A DNA stretch of 64,000 nucleotides from JANRKH01 sp033761815 (GCA_033761815.1 JANRMF010000070.1:1-64000), one strand, 5' to 3'. Positions 24,946 to 35,311 are shown, numbered from the stretch's first letter. The notes: a model not told the origin generated them from the sequence alone. Program-made: numbers and translations.

Positions 24946-26559
24946 TTAACCCTCCTCGCTTAACCAGCGTTTTAGAACTCCCACTGTCTCTTGAGAGCTT
25001 TGTTCTGCTATGTCATTTATTCTAACAATTGTAGAATTAGATGACATATTATTTTTAGATATTTGGAGTATAACATCTTCAGTAGCGCTCCCAGGCTCAA
25101 CTGCATTTACATCACCAGAAATATTTACTCCAATATCCGTCGCAAGTTGAGTATCTGCCTTTTTAATATCAAACGCTTTGAGGGCTATTGGCCTTACAAC
25201 CGTTATGAAAATACCCATAATCACTACTGATACTACTATAGTTTGTATCATTGACGGAAGTTGCTCTTTTAGCCAGTTTTTAATGTTTTCGTCTTCAAGT
25301 TCAGTATCTTCCCTTGCAAACTGCATATTAATTACCTGGACCTGATCCTTCCTTGTTTCATTATAACCTACAGCTACCTTGACAATATTCTCAATTTTAT
25401 CAAGCTCATCTTTCGTGCGCGGTACATAAATATCTTTTTCACCTTTAGGGTCAGGAACGTATGTACCATCTACCATAACGGCTACATGTAATTTTTGAAT
25501 TGCACCTGAGTCTCTGATTTGGCTTGTTATGGTTTTAGAAATCTCATAGTTTTTGGTGTCATCTATCTTGCTCATAGTTGCAAAATTCCCGCCTTCGGAG
25601 CTTCCTTGTGCGCCTCCTGGAATGTTATTTGCAACAGAAACATCACTAGAATCTTCCCCGCCTGTTGGAGTTTTCTCTTTTTCCTCAGAAGTTTGCTGAG
25701 ACCTAAGAACCGCTCCCTCTGGGTCATATACTTCACTATTAGAAACAATGCGGTCAAAATTCATTTCAAGATTAACCTGGGCTTTTACCTTTCCTGATCC
25801 CAGGGTTCTTTCTAGTAATTCTTCAATTGTTCTTTTGAACTTGGTTTCAAGAAGCGCTCTTCTTTCGTCATTTTGACTACCATTATACGAGCCATTATTT
25901 TCATCTTTATTTCCGAGTTTGAGGGATTTTCCCTTAGAGTCAATTATTGTTATATTATCCACTTCAAGCTCAGGCACAGATGATGCAACTAAATGGCTAA
26001 TAGAGTCAATCTCTGGTTTTGACATAACTTTACCACCTTTGAGCCTTAAGACAACAGATGCCCTCGGCTCTTGCCTTTCTTTGGAGAATATCTCTTTCCT
26101 TGGTATTACAAGATGAACTCTTGCTTTTTCAACTTGATCTAAACTTTCAATCGTTCTTGTGAGCTCTCCTTCTAGCGCTCTTAGCATTTTTACATTCTGT
26201 AGAAAACTTGTGCTACCCAGACTTTCTTCTTTGTCAAAAATTTCATAGCCTATTATGGAACCTTTTCCTGGGATTCCCTCCTGAGCCATCGCAATTCTGA
26301 GTCTTAACACCTCACTTTTTGGAGCCTTAATTGTAGTCCCCCCAGCAACAATTTCATAAGCGATGCCCTTAGACTCCAGCTCTTGTACAATCTTATTGCT
26401 ATCTTGTAATTCTAGGTCCGAAAATAACACCACCATTTCACTTGATGAAACGCGGTAGAGAAAAAACCCAAACAATATAAGAAATAACAAAGAACCAAAT
26501 CCCGCTATTGCTAGCTTTACAGGGCCCAGTTCCTTTAAAAATTGCAAAATAACTGACAT
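24946..26559 (-). CDS. fliF: Flagellar MS-ring protein FliF
   Basis: The 537-residue protein has two membrane helices (about 15-36 and 428-452) enclosing a large periplasmic part with YscJ/FliF ring-building motifs (GIPGKGSIIGYEIFDKEESL, RTIESLDQVEKARVHLV, ASVVLRL). A glycine/serine-rich section follows. The short cytoplasmic C-terminus (QETVGVLKRWLSEEG) is the FliG-binding piece. It is the base of the flagellum. It is the first gene of the visible flagellar operon, 49 bases after acnA. Confidence 0.97.
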   Translation of the reverse strand: MSVILQFLKELGPVKLAIAGFGSLLFLILFGFFLYRVSSSEMVVLFSDLELQDSNKIVQELESKGIAYEIVAGGTTIKAPKSEVLRLRIAMAQEGIPGKGSIIGYEIFDKEESLGSTSFLQNVKMLRALEGELTRTIESLDQVEKARVHLVIPRKEIFSKERQEPRASVVLRLKGGKVMSKPEIDSISHLVASSVPELEVDNITIIDSKGKSLKLGNKDENNGSYNGSQNDERRALLETKFKRTIEELLERTLGSGKVKAQVNLEMNFDRIVSNSEVYDPEGAVLRSQQTSEEKEKTPTGGEDSSDVSVANNIPGGAQGSSEGGNFATMSKIDDTKNYEISKTITSQIRDSGAIQKLHVAVMVDGTYVPDPKGEKDIYVPRTKDELDKIENIVKVAVGYNETRKDQVQVINMQFAREDTELEDENIKNWLKEQLPSMIQTIVVSVVIMGIFITVVRPIALKAFDIKKADTQLATDIGVNISGDVNAVEPGSATEDVILQISKNNMSSNSTIVRINDIAEQSSQETVGVLKRWLSEEG

Positions 26560-26608
26560 TTACTCATCCATTAAATTAAAAAATATACAAAGCTTTCAAA
26601 CACAGAAT

Positions 26609-29281
26609 CTATTTGGCAGAATAGAGATTTTTCACCACCCTTCTAAGGATGTTTCCGTGCTTTAAATATTCAATTTCATTCTCGGTTTGAATCATAGCTG
26701 TTACATCAAGCGATACCTCAGATCCGTTAGATTTTTTGATAACACATTTGAGTTTGGGCATAATTTTCATATCATCGTTAACCCCGAGAATATCAACTAT
26801 TTCAGTACCATCTAGAGCCTCAATTGTAGCCCTATTTTCAGGGGAGATAATAAGAGGGAGAACGCCCATTCCGACTAAGTTTGACCTATGAATTCTCTCA
26901 AAACTCTCTGCGATTACAGCTTTCACCCCCAGTAAGAAGGTGCCTTTCGCTGCCCAGTCTCTGGAAGATCCAGTCCCATATTCCTTACCCGCAAAAATCA
27001 CAAGAGGAGTATTTTGCGAAATATATTTCATAGAAGCGTCAAAAATGGTCATTTGCTCACCTGATGGGAAAAATTTAGTCAAACCACCTTCGACTCCGCC
27101 AAGCATTTTGTTTTTTATGCGAATATTTGCAAAAGTACCACGCATCATAACTTCATGGTTTCCTCTCCGGGAGCCATATGAGTTGAAATCTTTATTTTCA
27201 ACGCCTCTCTCATTTAAGTATTTTGCAGCGGGGCTTGTTTTTGAAATGCTAGATGCAGGAGAGATATGATCGGTTGTTATTGAATCTCCGAATAAAGCTA
27301 GAATCCTTGCATTATTGATGTTAACAAGCGGCTTATTTTCAATTGTGAAATTCTCAAAATATGGAGGGTTTTTGATGAAGGTGCTTTTTTCATCCCAGTT
27401 ATATATCTGACCTGTTTCCACTTTAATATCCTTCCAATAAGAGTTACCAGAATAAACATTATCATATACAGATTTGTACATCTCTTTGCTTACGTTAGAT
27501 TTCACTATTGCATCAATTTCTTCATCCTGAGGCCATATATCTTTTAAATATACATTATTGCCATTTTTATCCTTTCCTATCGGGTCTTTTGTTAAATCTA
27601 GCTTGGTTGTTCCGGCAATAGCATAAGCAACAACAAGAGGGGGTGAGGCGAGATAGTTCGCCCTAACTAGCGGGTGAATCCTACCCTCAAAATTTCTATT
27701 CCCAGATAAAACAGATGCAACAAGGAGTTTATTATCATTAATTAAACCCTCAATTTCTGGGTGAAGTGGGCCGGAATTTCCAATACATGTTGTGCATCCA
27801 TATCCAACTAAGTTAAATTTGAGTTTATCAAGATATTCAGATAGACCAGACTTCTTTAGATAATCAGTTACAACAAGAGATCCCGGTGCAAGTGAAGCTT
27901 TCACCCATTTTTTTGTCTCAAGCCCGAGCTCTACCGCTTTTTTCGCAAGTAAACCAGCTGCAACTAATACATAAGGGTTCGAAGTGTTGGTACAACTTGT
28001 TATAGCGGCTATGACAACATCTCCATGAGCAAGATCAAAACCACCACTTGAGCTGAATCTTTTTGTTTTATTCTCAGCGTTTGATTCATATGCATCAATT
28101 TCAGCAAGAATGCTAGATTGCACATTTGGAAGAACAACCCTATCTTGCGGTCTTTTTGGCCCGGCTAGAGATGGCTGAATGGTCGATAAATCAACTTCAA
28201 TTTTATCAGAATATACTATCTTATCATTCACGTTAAACCAAAGCTTTTGGTGCTTGCAATAATCTTCAGTCAGGGAGATAACATCATCACTTCTTGATGT
28301 TAGCTTTAAATAATCAACGGTTTTTTCGTCTACCGGGAAGAATCCACATGTAGAGCCATATTCAGGGGACATATTCCCAATTGTCGCTCTGTGAGCTAGT
28401 GGAAGAGAGCTAAGACCGCTTCCGAAATATTCAACAAACTTCCCAACAACACCTTTTTTCCTTAGAGCCTCTGTTATAGTTAGAACTAAGTCAGTTGCAG
28501 TAACTCCTTTTTGCAATGCGCCCTTAAGCTCAACCCCAATAACTTCAGGAATTTGCATTGGTAGGGGCTGGCCAAGCATAGCCGCCTCAGCTTCGATTCC
28601 TCCTACTCCCCATCCAAGAACGCCAAGCCCATTTACCATGGTTGTGTGACTATCTGTTCCGACTAAGGTATCAGGATATGCATATACTTCTCCCTCTTTT
28701 TCAGAGCTCCATACAACACGAGCTATATACTCTAAATTGACCTGGTGGCAAATTCCAGTTCCAGGAGGAACTACTTTAAAGTTTTTAAAAGCATTTTGTG
28801 CCCATTTGAAGAACTTATAGCGCTCAATATTTTGGTCAAATTCTTCCTTTGCGTTTTTATCGTGAGCATCAGCTGTTCCCGAATATACAACGTTTACGGA
28901 ATGGTCTACTACAACATCAACAGGAATTAGCGGGTTAATTTTCTCAGGATTTCCCCCAAGCTTATGCATCGCATCTCTCATTGCAGCAAGGTCAACCACA
29001 GCAGGAACGCCAGTGAAATCTTGCATCAAAACCCTTGCTGGCCAAAAATCTATCTCTCTACTCTCATCACTTTGTTTGCCCAAATGGCTAAACACTTTTA
29101 AATCCTCTTTGGTTGCACCGCCTCTTACGGCATTTTCTAGCAATACTCTAAGAGAGTAGGGGATGGTGGTTAAGTCGAGCCCTAAAGATTGTGCTACCAA
29201 ATTTAAATCATAGATCGCAAAACTTTTGCCACCGCTTGTGATTTTTACCTTAAATTCTGAATTATTATTTTGTTGTGCCAT
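26609..29281 (-). CDS. acnA: Aconitate hydratase
   Basis: The 890-residue protein is an AcnA-type aconitase that isomerises citrate to isocitrate in the TCA cycle. Cluster cysteines are in ITSCTNTSNP and GYGCTTCIGNSGPL. Other motifs are QDFTGVPAVVDLAAMRDA, VGTDSHTTMVNGLGVLGWGV and the C-terminal swivel domain with DSITTDHISPA and EYGTGSSRDWAAKG. All appear intact and the length is standard. It is divergent from ccmAB; this neighbourhood is common in alphaproteobacteria. Confidence 0.98.
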   Translation of the reverse strand: MAQQNNNSEFKVKITSGGKSFAIYDLNLVAQSLGLDLTTIPYSLRVLLENAVRGGATKEDLKVFSHLGKQSDESREIDFWPARVLMQDFTGVPAVVDLAAMRDAMHKLGGNPEKINPLIPVDVVVDHSVNVVYSGTADAHDKNAKEEFDQNIERYKFFKWAQNAFKNFKVVPPGTGICHQVNLEYIARVVWSSEKEGEVYAYPDTLVGTDSHTTMVNGLGVLGWGVGGIEAEAAMLGQPLPMQIPEVIGVELKGALQKGVTATDLVLTITEALRKKGVVGKFVEYFGSGLSSLPLAHRATIGNMSPEYGSTCGFFPVDEKTVDYLKLTSRSDDVISLTEDYCKHQKLWFNVNDKIVYSDKIEVDLSTIQPSLAGPKRPQDRVVLPNVQSSILAEIDAYESNAENKTKRFSSSGGFDLAHGDVVIAAITSCTNTSNPYVLVAAGLLAKKAVELGLETKKWVKASLAPGSLVVTDYLKKSGLSEYLDKLKFNLVGYGCTTCIGNSGPLHPEIEGLINDNKLLVASVLSGNRNFEGRIHPLVRANYLASPPLVVAYAIAGTTKLDLTKDPIGKDKNGNNVYLKDIWPQDEEIDAIVKSNVSKEMYKSVYDNVYSGNSYWKDIKVETGQIYNWDEKSTFIKNPPYFENFTIENKPLVNINNARILALFGDSITTDHISPASSISKTSPAAKYLNERGVENKDFNSYGSRRGNHEVMMRGTFANIRIKNKMLGGVEGGLTKFFPSGEQMTIFDASMKYISQNTPLVIFAGKEYGTGSSRDWAAKGTFLLGVKAVIAESFERIHRSNLVGMGVLPLIISPENRATIEALDGTEIVDILGVNDDMKIMPKLKCVIKKSNGSEVSLDVTAMIQTENEIEYLKHGNILRRVVKNLYSAK

Positions 29282-29391
29282 AGTATATCCGTTATATAAT
29301 ATTTTTATTACCAGCTAGAAGATATGAAAAATTTTACTAAGTAAAGAATTTTATCTCCTATGATGAAGAAATTATCGAATTATAATCCAAT

Positions 29392-29994
29392 ATGTTGTCT
29401 TTAAATAATATCACCATAGAAACCTGGAATAAAAAACTCATTTCTGATTTAAGCTTTAATATGGCGCCAGGTAGTATCACTTATGTTACAGGTCCTAATG
29501 GATCGGGAAAAACCAGCCTTCTAAAAATCATAGCAAATTTAAAAAAACCAGCATCTGGGTATGTATCTATTTATGATCACAAGCTAGAGGAGCTTGAAAA
29601 ACCATATTGTCTCTTAATAGGCCATGAGTTTGGTATTGACCCTGATATGAAAATCAGAGACCAAATCCGCTTTTGGGCTTCTAGTTATAATTCAGAAGCT
29701 ATGATTCCACCTGCGATTGAATATTGGGGTATTGCAAACTTGCTTGACCATGATATTTCAGCTTTATCAAAAGGCATGGCAAAAAAAATAGCTCTCAGCA
29801 AACTCACTCTTTGTCACTCAGAAATATGGCTCCTTGATGAGGCAGAGACAAATCTTGATGAGCAGAACTTAAGACTTCTCCACAACCTTATAAAAACAAA
29901 AGCAAATGCAGGTGGTATTATTGTTATGACCACACACCTTGAGAGAAAAATTGACTCATCTCAGACTTTGGATCTTAAATTATTCACTCCATAA
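29392..29994 (+). CDS. ccmA: Heme exporter ATP-binding protein CcmA
   Basis: The 200-residue ABC ATPase has Walker A GPNGSGKTS (residues about 35-43), a signature region LSKGMAKKIALSKL in place of the usual LSGGQ, and Walker B WLLDEAETNLD. The altered signature is typical for CcmA. Together with CcmB it acts in cytochrome c maturation by releasing heme-loaded CcmE. ccmB starts 11 bases downstream. The other ccm genes are not in this window. Confidence 0.94.
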   Translation: MLSLNNITIETWNKKLISDLSFNMAPGSITYVTGPNGSGKTSLLKIIANLKKPASGYVSIYDHKLEELEKPYCLLIGHEFGIDPDMKIRDQIRFWASSYNSEAMIPPAIEYWGIANLLDHDISALSKGMAKKIALSKLTLCHSEIWLLDEAETNLDEQNLRLLHNLIKTKANAGGIIVMTTHLERKIDSSQTLDLKLFTP

Positions 29995-30005
29995 CGAATA
30001 TAAAT

Positions 30006-30632
30006 ATGAAAAACCTCACCATCTATAATATCAGACAAATTTTTTTCGCAAAAAATTCGCTAACTCTTATTTTGCTATCTTCTCTTATTGCTCTTATTTC
30101 ACTCTATATAATGAATGATGCGGAGAAGCTAGGCGCATTAATCCCTTCTTTGGTGGTCATTTTTCCAATTACTTATGTTAATTGCCTTATTGATAATATT
30201 TTTAAGCATGACAAAGAAAGAGGTATTTTAGATTTCCATCTAATTTCCCATGAAAAAACACAAGTAATTTTGGCAAAATTCCTCTGTATTTTGGCATTAA
30301 CCTTCTCTTGCTCTTTGTGCATTATTATAATTTCATACTTTATCTCCTCCTTAAATTTATCTTTTGTTCAAAATATTACCTTGGCATTTATACCACTTTT
30401 TATTTGCTCAAGCGCAGTTCTGACCACGCTCGGGGCGATTAATTTATATTTTGATAATAGATCAAACCTAATATCAGCACTAATTATACCATTTATTTTC
30501 CCATCACTAATACTTTACGGAATATTTATTGAAAATAATAACCCAAAATATTTTTTTATTTCCTGCGGCGTAGCTTTTATTCTTGTTCCAATATCTATTT
30601 ACTTAACAAATATACTTATGACTGAGGAATGA
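30006..30632 (+). CDS. ccmB: Heme exporter protein CcmB
   Basis: The 208-residue protein is hydrophobic with about six membrane helices. It shows features of CcmB, such as FDKERGILDFHLIS-like HDKERGILDFHLIS around residue 75 and FICSSAVLTTLGAINLYF. It is the membrane partner of CcmA for cytochrome c biogenesis. It directly follows ccmA on the same strand. Its length is slightly below the 220-residue family norm, but nothing seems broken. Confidence 0.92.
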   Translation: MKNLTIYNIRQIFFAKNSLTLILLSSLIALISLYIMNDAEKLGALIPSLVVIFPITYVNCLIDNIFKHDKERGILDFHLISHEKTQVILAKFLCILALTFSCSLCIIIISYFISSLNLSFVQNITLAFIPLFICSSAVLTTLGAINLYFDNRSNLISALIIPFIFPSLILYGIFIENNNPKYFFISCGVAFILVPISIYLTNILMTEE

Positions 30633-30756
30633 TGACTCTCTTTATGCGTCAGCAAAACAACAATGCTAATATATCTTATATATTCTCTGCATAAAAGGAT
30701 ATACAATCAGTGAAAATTAGTGCAATCTTGTAAAGTAGAATAAAAAGAATTTGTTT

Positions 30757-31704
30757 ATGCCGTTAGTGAGAAAATTTGGCAAAATCGCGAACAATACTAT
30801 ATTAAATCCTAATACTGGTAATAAATTTCATACCTCTATCCAGCATGCTTTTTCCGATATATCAAATATTCCATCAACTTTAAGCGCAGTATTAAAAAAA
30901 GATGTTGGAGTGGCCTTGAGTCCGGAATTAGCAGCAATATCAGAATCCGCAAGCAAGCACAAAGGCTTTGTTCAAGGAGCCATAAGCCCTCAATTGCAAA
31001 GCATATCTAAATCCGCAAAAGGATATATAGATGAAGCAAAAAGTTTAGCAAATATGCAGTTAAAAAATGTCCATGTGGCGCTCCAAAGTAAGGTAAAAAA
31101 TTTCTCAAAAGATTCTATTTTAGCGCAAGACGTTGCGTCCATTGTCAATGAAGCTCTGAACAAATCTCATCAGTTTATATCTGATACAATAGGGGCTAGG
31201 CCAGGGGATGAATTATCTATTATGGGTAATGCTTTAAAATTCTCAACACGAACTAATGAGCCAGGAGATGAATTATCTATTCTGGGTAATACTGCAAAAT
31301 CCTCAAATCCTTCCATATCTATTGCCGCGGATATTATATTAGTGGGAAAATTGAGAAACCATTTTATGGAGGCGTATAAAGAAGGTGTAAACAACCCAGA
31401 AAAACCTCTAGATGTTGACTATATTTTGGCTCAAGCCTATAAGCCAACTTTGAATCAAATAAATGCTGCACAGAGCGCAATAAAAAGCGGAGATTATGAG
31501 GCAGCATTCAATAAATTCTTTCTTTTGAGTCTAGAAGGAATGAACCCACTTTTGGCAGCTGCAAAAGCAGCAAAGTTTGGTGTAGCAGGTGTTGCAGGAA
31601 ATGTTCTGGGTACTACAGTTGGCGCTGTCCTTAAGGATTCGTGGGTAGAGCGGGAAAAAGCAAAACAGGAAGCTTCTAAACTACTTCAACAAAATACAAA
31701 ATAA
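30757..31704 (+). CDS. Unrecognised protein with a tandem PGDELSI repeat
   Basis: The protein (315 residues from ATG 30757; TTG 30751 is less likely) is helical and alanine/serine/lysine-rich. It carries two tandem PGDELSI(M/L)GN units about residues 149-185. Near the C-terminus a glycine/alanine-rich hydrophobic stretch (AAKFGVAGVAGNVLGTTVGAVL) could contact a membrane. No signal peptide or known domain. A smaller unknown gene follows after ten bases, suggesting a pair. Candidate secreted protein by composition only. Confidence 0.6.
   Translation: MPLVRKFGKIANNTILNPNTGNKFHTSIQHAFSDISNIPSTLSAVLKKDVGVALSPELAAISESASKHKGFVQGAISPQLQSISKSAKGYIDEAKSLANMQLKNVHVALQSKVKNFSKDSILAQDVASIVNEALNKSHQFISDTIGARPGDELSIMGNALKFSTRTNEPGDELSILGNTAKSSNPSISIAADIILVGKLRNHFMEAYKEGVNNPEKPLDVDYILAQAYKPTLNQINAAQSAIKSGDYEAAFNKFFLLSLEGMNPLLAAAKAAKFGVAGVAGNVLGTTVGAVLKDSWVEREKAKQEASKLLQQNTK
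31201..31320 (+). repeat. 60-bp tandem repeat inside the hypothetical gene
   Basis: Two neighbouring 60-bp units (31201-31260, 31261-31320) share most of their first 45 bases and encode PGDELSIMGNALKFS and PGDELSILGNTAKSS. The period keeps the reading frame. Confidence 0.8.
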
Positions 31705-31714
31705 TAAATATAAT

Positions 31715-32149
31715 ATGGCAGATTCAGAGAATAGAGCAGGTACACAAAATTTAGATACAAAAATTCAGAAGGATTTGGGTGTATATGTAGCCTCTATCTT
31801 GAATGAGCTAAATTCAATATTTGGAGATGATAAAGAGAGTTTATATAAATATCTCTTGATAGCATCAGAAGATCCGGATTACAAAAACTCTCTCAATATT
31901 ATACATCAGCAAATTCAGAAAAATAGCCCCGAAACATATGAGCAGGAAAAAGATATATTAGATACGATAAATGATAATGTTTATGCCTTAGGATCCCTAG
32001 CAAATGGAGATTTAGACTATGTAAACCAAATTGGCCTTGCGGGTAGGGATGATCTGAATGATTATGAAATGGGCATAATTTCCACTTCAACGAAATTAAT
32101 GCTATTTCAAGTTGTAGACGTGAATTTAGATAATTCCCGATCAAATTAA
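31715..32149 (+). CDS. Unrecognised acidic protein
   Basis: The 144-residue protein is acidic and helical (LGVYVASILNELNSIFGDD, YEQEKDILDTINDNVYAL), without signal peptide or membrane helix. It begins 10 bases after the 315-residue protein on the same strand, so the two are probably co-expressed; it could serve as a chaperone or partner of that protein, but that is speculation. No family is recognised. It ends before the yajC promoter region. Confidence 0.6.
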   Translation: MADSENRAGTQNLDTKIQKDLGVYVASILNELNSIFGDDKESLYKYLLIASEDPDYKNSLNIIHQQIQKNSPETYEQEKDILDTINDNVYALGSLANGDLDYVNQIGLAGRDDLNDYEMGIISTSTKLMLFQVVDVNLDNSRSN

Positions 32150-32230
32150 CCTTGAGATAACTATTGCTCTTAATTTCCTATTGACTAAATGCCATCATTT
32201 GATAGTTTATAGCCAAAAAGTGAAAATAAA

Positions 32231-32665
32231 ATGAGTTTAGAGACAATTCAGCATCAAGCTGGCGAAGATTCAATTAGTGATGCAACTGGTGTATCCTCAG
32301 ATAATAGCCCTAAGTCTAGTTCTGCAACCCTGGTGGCCGATAGTGATCCTGAATATATAGCTGAAAGTCCTAAATCTGATGCTGTTTGGACAAGTTTTGT
32401 TCCGCTCCTCATCATTTTTGCTGTTTTTTATTTTTTGCTTATCAGGCCCCAAGAGCAAAAAAGAAAAGAACAAGAAACGCTTATAAGCTCTGTGAAAAAG
32501 GGCGAAGATGTAATCACTACTGGTGGCATTTTTGGAAAAGTTGTGAAAGTTAGCGATAATGAACAGTCTGTGATCTTAGAAATCGCAGAAAAAGTGAATA
32601 TTAAAATTCTTAAGTCCGCTATTTTAGAAATTACTAGCCGCGTTAAAAAGGAAGTCAAAAAGTGA
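32231..32665 (+). CDS. yajC: Preprotein translocase subunit YajC
   Basis: The 144-residue protein has the YajC core at residues about 55-140. It has a single membrane helix (SFVPLLIIFAVFYFLLI), then RPQEQKRKEQETLISSVKKG, and the motif GEDVITTGGIFGKV. YajC associates with SecDF. The first 55 residues form a serine- and aspartate-rich N-terminal extension (SDATGVSSDNSPKSSSA) that is longer than usual. The gene is followed by polA on the same strand; secD is not in this window. Confidence 0.93.
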   Translation: MSLETIQHQAGEDSISDATGVSSDNSPKSSSATLVADSDPEYIAESPKSDAVWTSFVPLLIIFAVFYFLLIRPQEQKRKEQETLISSVKKGEDVITTGGIFGKVVKVSDNEQSVILEIAEKVNIKILKSAILEITSRVKKEVKK

Positions 32666-32740
32666 CAAATTCATTATAGAGTTTGCCAGTCTTACATTTT
32701 GCTTGAATCTGTCGAGATTCATTGAATTCAGGAGAAAAAG

Positions 32741-35311
32741 ATGAAAAAATGCCTTATTATAGATTCATACGGCTTTATTTTTCGTGCGTTTTATGTTCAG
32801 CCATCATTAACAAATAAAGAAGGAGAGTCAGTTGGTGCCATATATGGTTTTTCCTCTATGCTGCTAAAGTTATTGCAGGAGCAAAAGCCAACTCATGTTG
32901 TTGCTGTTTTTGATACTGGTGGGCCGAATTTTCGCCATAAAATATATCCAGAATATAAAAGTAACAGACCTCAATTACCACAGGAATTAATTTCTCAGTT
33001 TCCTTTAACAAGGCATGTTGCAGAGGCCTTTAATCTGATGCAAGCAGAAGTAAATGGGTATGAGGCAGATGATGTTATTGCATCTATTGCAAGGTGCGCA
33101 CAAAGGGCAGGGGAGGAGGTCGTTGTTGTATCCGCAGATAAAGATCTTGCTCAATTGATGAGTGAGGGGGTGAAAATTTTTGATCCTATGAAGGGAAAAA
33201 CTCTTAGCGCTGAAGATATTTATGATAAATTTGGGGTGGAGCCTGCAAAAATTCGGGATGTTCTCGCGCTTCGCGGTGACTCTTCTGATAATATTCCTGG
33301 AGTGCCAGGTTTTGGACCTAAAACAGCAGCAGAGTTAATTGCGCAATTTGGCAGTTTTGACGAATTGTGCAAGAATTACGACCAAATTAAATCCCCAAGA
33401 AAAAAGCAAATATTCCAGGAAAATATTGAAAAAGCCAAATTATCTTATGAGTTAGTCAGGCTTGAGGAGAATATTGATCTGAATTTTCAAATGGAGGATG
33501 CTCTATGGCAAAAACCCCCAAAGGAAAAGCTACTTCACTTCATTGAAAAACATGGTTTTAAATCATTAACACAGCGCGCTATAAAGCTTCTAAATGATTC
33601 TGGTAATTCTACCGTACTAACTCCTGAAAAAGGGGGTTCAGACATCCTCCGTCAGTCAGTTCTTGATATTTCAGGAAATGGCTCTAATACGCCAAAAAAT
33701 GCCAGCCCAATCCCTCATAATCTTGAAGATATTCTAATAAAAAATGGCTGGTGCTCTATATATCCGCATCATGATAGCATGATTATTTATGATGGAGCAA
33801 AAATTTATCACCATACAAAAACCCCGCAAGACTTATCGAGCATCATGCAAAATGATGCGATTCAAAAAATTTTATATGACTCAAAAGAACTATATAAACA
33901 CTTCGACATCATCAATTCTTATGACGATATCAGCCTTTTAGCATATGTTCTTGGAGCGGGCCAAAAAAAGGAAACGATCAACTCTCTTTTTATAAAGCAT
34001 ACAAAAATAGAGGCGCAAAACCCGGAAGAAATTTGTGCAAATATGCACCTATTAAGAGATGCACTAAAAACAACTTTGTTTGAAGAAAAGACATTAGACT
34101 TATATTTATCAATAGATTTGCCTATTTCCAGGATTCTTGCCAAAATTGAAAAAAACGGTGTATTAGTTGATTCTAAAAAATTGCATGAATTATCCAAGGA
34201 ATTTGAGCTCGAGCTTACCATTACTCAAAAAAAAATCTTTGAGATAGCGGGTAGGGAGTTTAACATTGGCTCTCCCAAGCAGCTTGGAGAAGTTTTATTT
34301 GAAGAGCTAAAACTACCAGCTATTAAAAAAACAGGCAAAAGCGAAGCACTATCAACCAGCGCTGAGATATTAGAGGATCTTGCCTCTAATGGTTATGAGA
34401 TTGCATCGTGCCTTCTATATTGGAGGCAAATTTCTAAACTAAAAAATACTTATAGTGATACTTTGCCAAAAATGGTAAACCCTCAAACTGGGAGAATACA
34501 TACCACTTTTAGCCAAACAACAACAGCAACAGGAAGGCTAAGCTCGCATGAGCCAAATTTGCAAAATATACCAGTCCGCACGCAAGAAGGCGAAAAAATT
34601 CGCAATAGTTTTATTGCCCCAAAAAACCATGTGCTTATATGCGCTGATTATTCGCAAGTGGAGCTTAGAATATTGGCGGAAATTGCCAATATTCCTGAGC
34701 TTAGGGAGGCATTTATTCACGGTGAGGATATTCATGCAAAAACAGCCAGCCAAATTTTCGGCATTAGCCTTCGCGATGTTACCCCTGAGTTACGCAGAAA
34801 GGCAAAAGCCATAAATTTTGGAATAATATATGGCATCAGCCCATTTGGCCTTAGTAAACAGCTAGGCATTACAAGAATTGATGCAGCAAAATATATAGAA
34901 AAATATTTCAGCACTTACCCTGGAATTAGCGAATATATGAGAATCACAAAAGAATTTGCGGACAAACATGGTTATGTGGTAAATGAGATTGGCAGAAGAT
35001 GTTATTTGCCGCAGATACATAGTAAAAATTTCGCAGAAAAGAGCTTTGCTCAGAGAGCTGCAATCAATGCTCCAATTCAAGGATATGCATCGGATATAAT
35101 AAAAATTTCCATGATCGAAATAGATAAAATTATCACCGAACGCAATTTATCCTGCAAAATGATTTTACAAATTCATGATGAGCTTGTTTTTGAGTGTCCA
35201 GACAGTGAACTTGATCAAGCTGTAAGCCTTATAAAGAAAGCCATGGAAAATGCTGTGACATTTAACCCACATCTTAAGGTCAATATTGAAATTTCGTCAT
35301 TTTGGAGTTGA
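32741..35311 (+). CDS. polA: DNA polymerase I
   Basis: The 856-residue protein contains a 5'-3' exonuclease domain (residues 1-290; GYEADDVIA, GVPGFGPKTAAELI). A middle region (about 315-480) lacks a recognisable acidic proofreading set, so 3'-5' activity is probably lost. The polymerase domain has motif A ADYSQVELRILA, motif B RRKAKAINFGIIYG and motif C QIHDELVFE. It fills gaps in repair and removes RNA primers. A ribosome site (AGGAG) lies before ATG. Length is normal for the alphaproteobacterial enzyme. Confidence 0.97.
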   Translation: MKKCLIIDSYGFIFRAFYVQPSLTNKEGESVGAIYGFSSMLLKLLQEQKPTHVVAVFDTGGPNFRHKIYPEYKSNRPQLPQELISQFPLTRHVAEAFNLMQAEVNGYEADDVIASIARCAQRAGEEVVVVSADKDLAQLMSEGVKIFDPMKGKTLSAEDIYDKFGVEPAKIRDVLALRGDSSDNIPGVPGFGPKTAAELIAQFGSFDELCKNYDQIKSPRKKQIFQENIEKAKLSYELVRLEENIDLNFQMEDALWQKPPKEKLLHFIEKHGFKSLTQRAIKLLNDSGNSTVLTPEKGGSDILRQSVLDISGNGSNTPKNASPIPHNLEDILIKNGWCSIYPHHDSMIIYDGAKIYHHTKTPQDLSSIMQNDAIQKILYDSKELYKHFDIINSYDDISLLAYVLGAGQKKETINSLFIKHTKIEAQNPEEICANMHLLRDALKTTLFEEKTLDLYLSIDLPISRILAKIEKNGVLVDSKKLHELSKEFELELTITQKKIFEIAGREFNIGSPKQLGEVLFEELKLPAIKKTGKSEALSTSAEILEDLASNGYEIASCLLYWRQISKLKNTYSDTLPKMVNPQTGRIHTTFSQTTTATGRLSSHEPNLQNIPVRTQEGEKIRNSFIAPKNHVLICADYSQVELRILAEIANIPELREAFIHGEDIHAKTASQIFGISLRDVTPELRRKAKAINFGIIYGISPFGLSKQLGITRIDAAKYIEKYFSTYPGISEYMRITKEFADKHGYVVNEIGRRCYLPQIHSKNFAEKSFAQRAAINAPIQGYASDIIKISMIEIDKIITERNLSCKMILQIHDELVFECPDSELDQAVSLIKKAMENAVTFNPHLKVNIEISSFWS

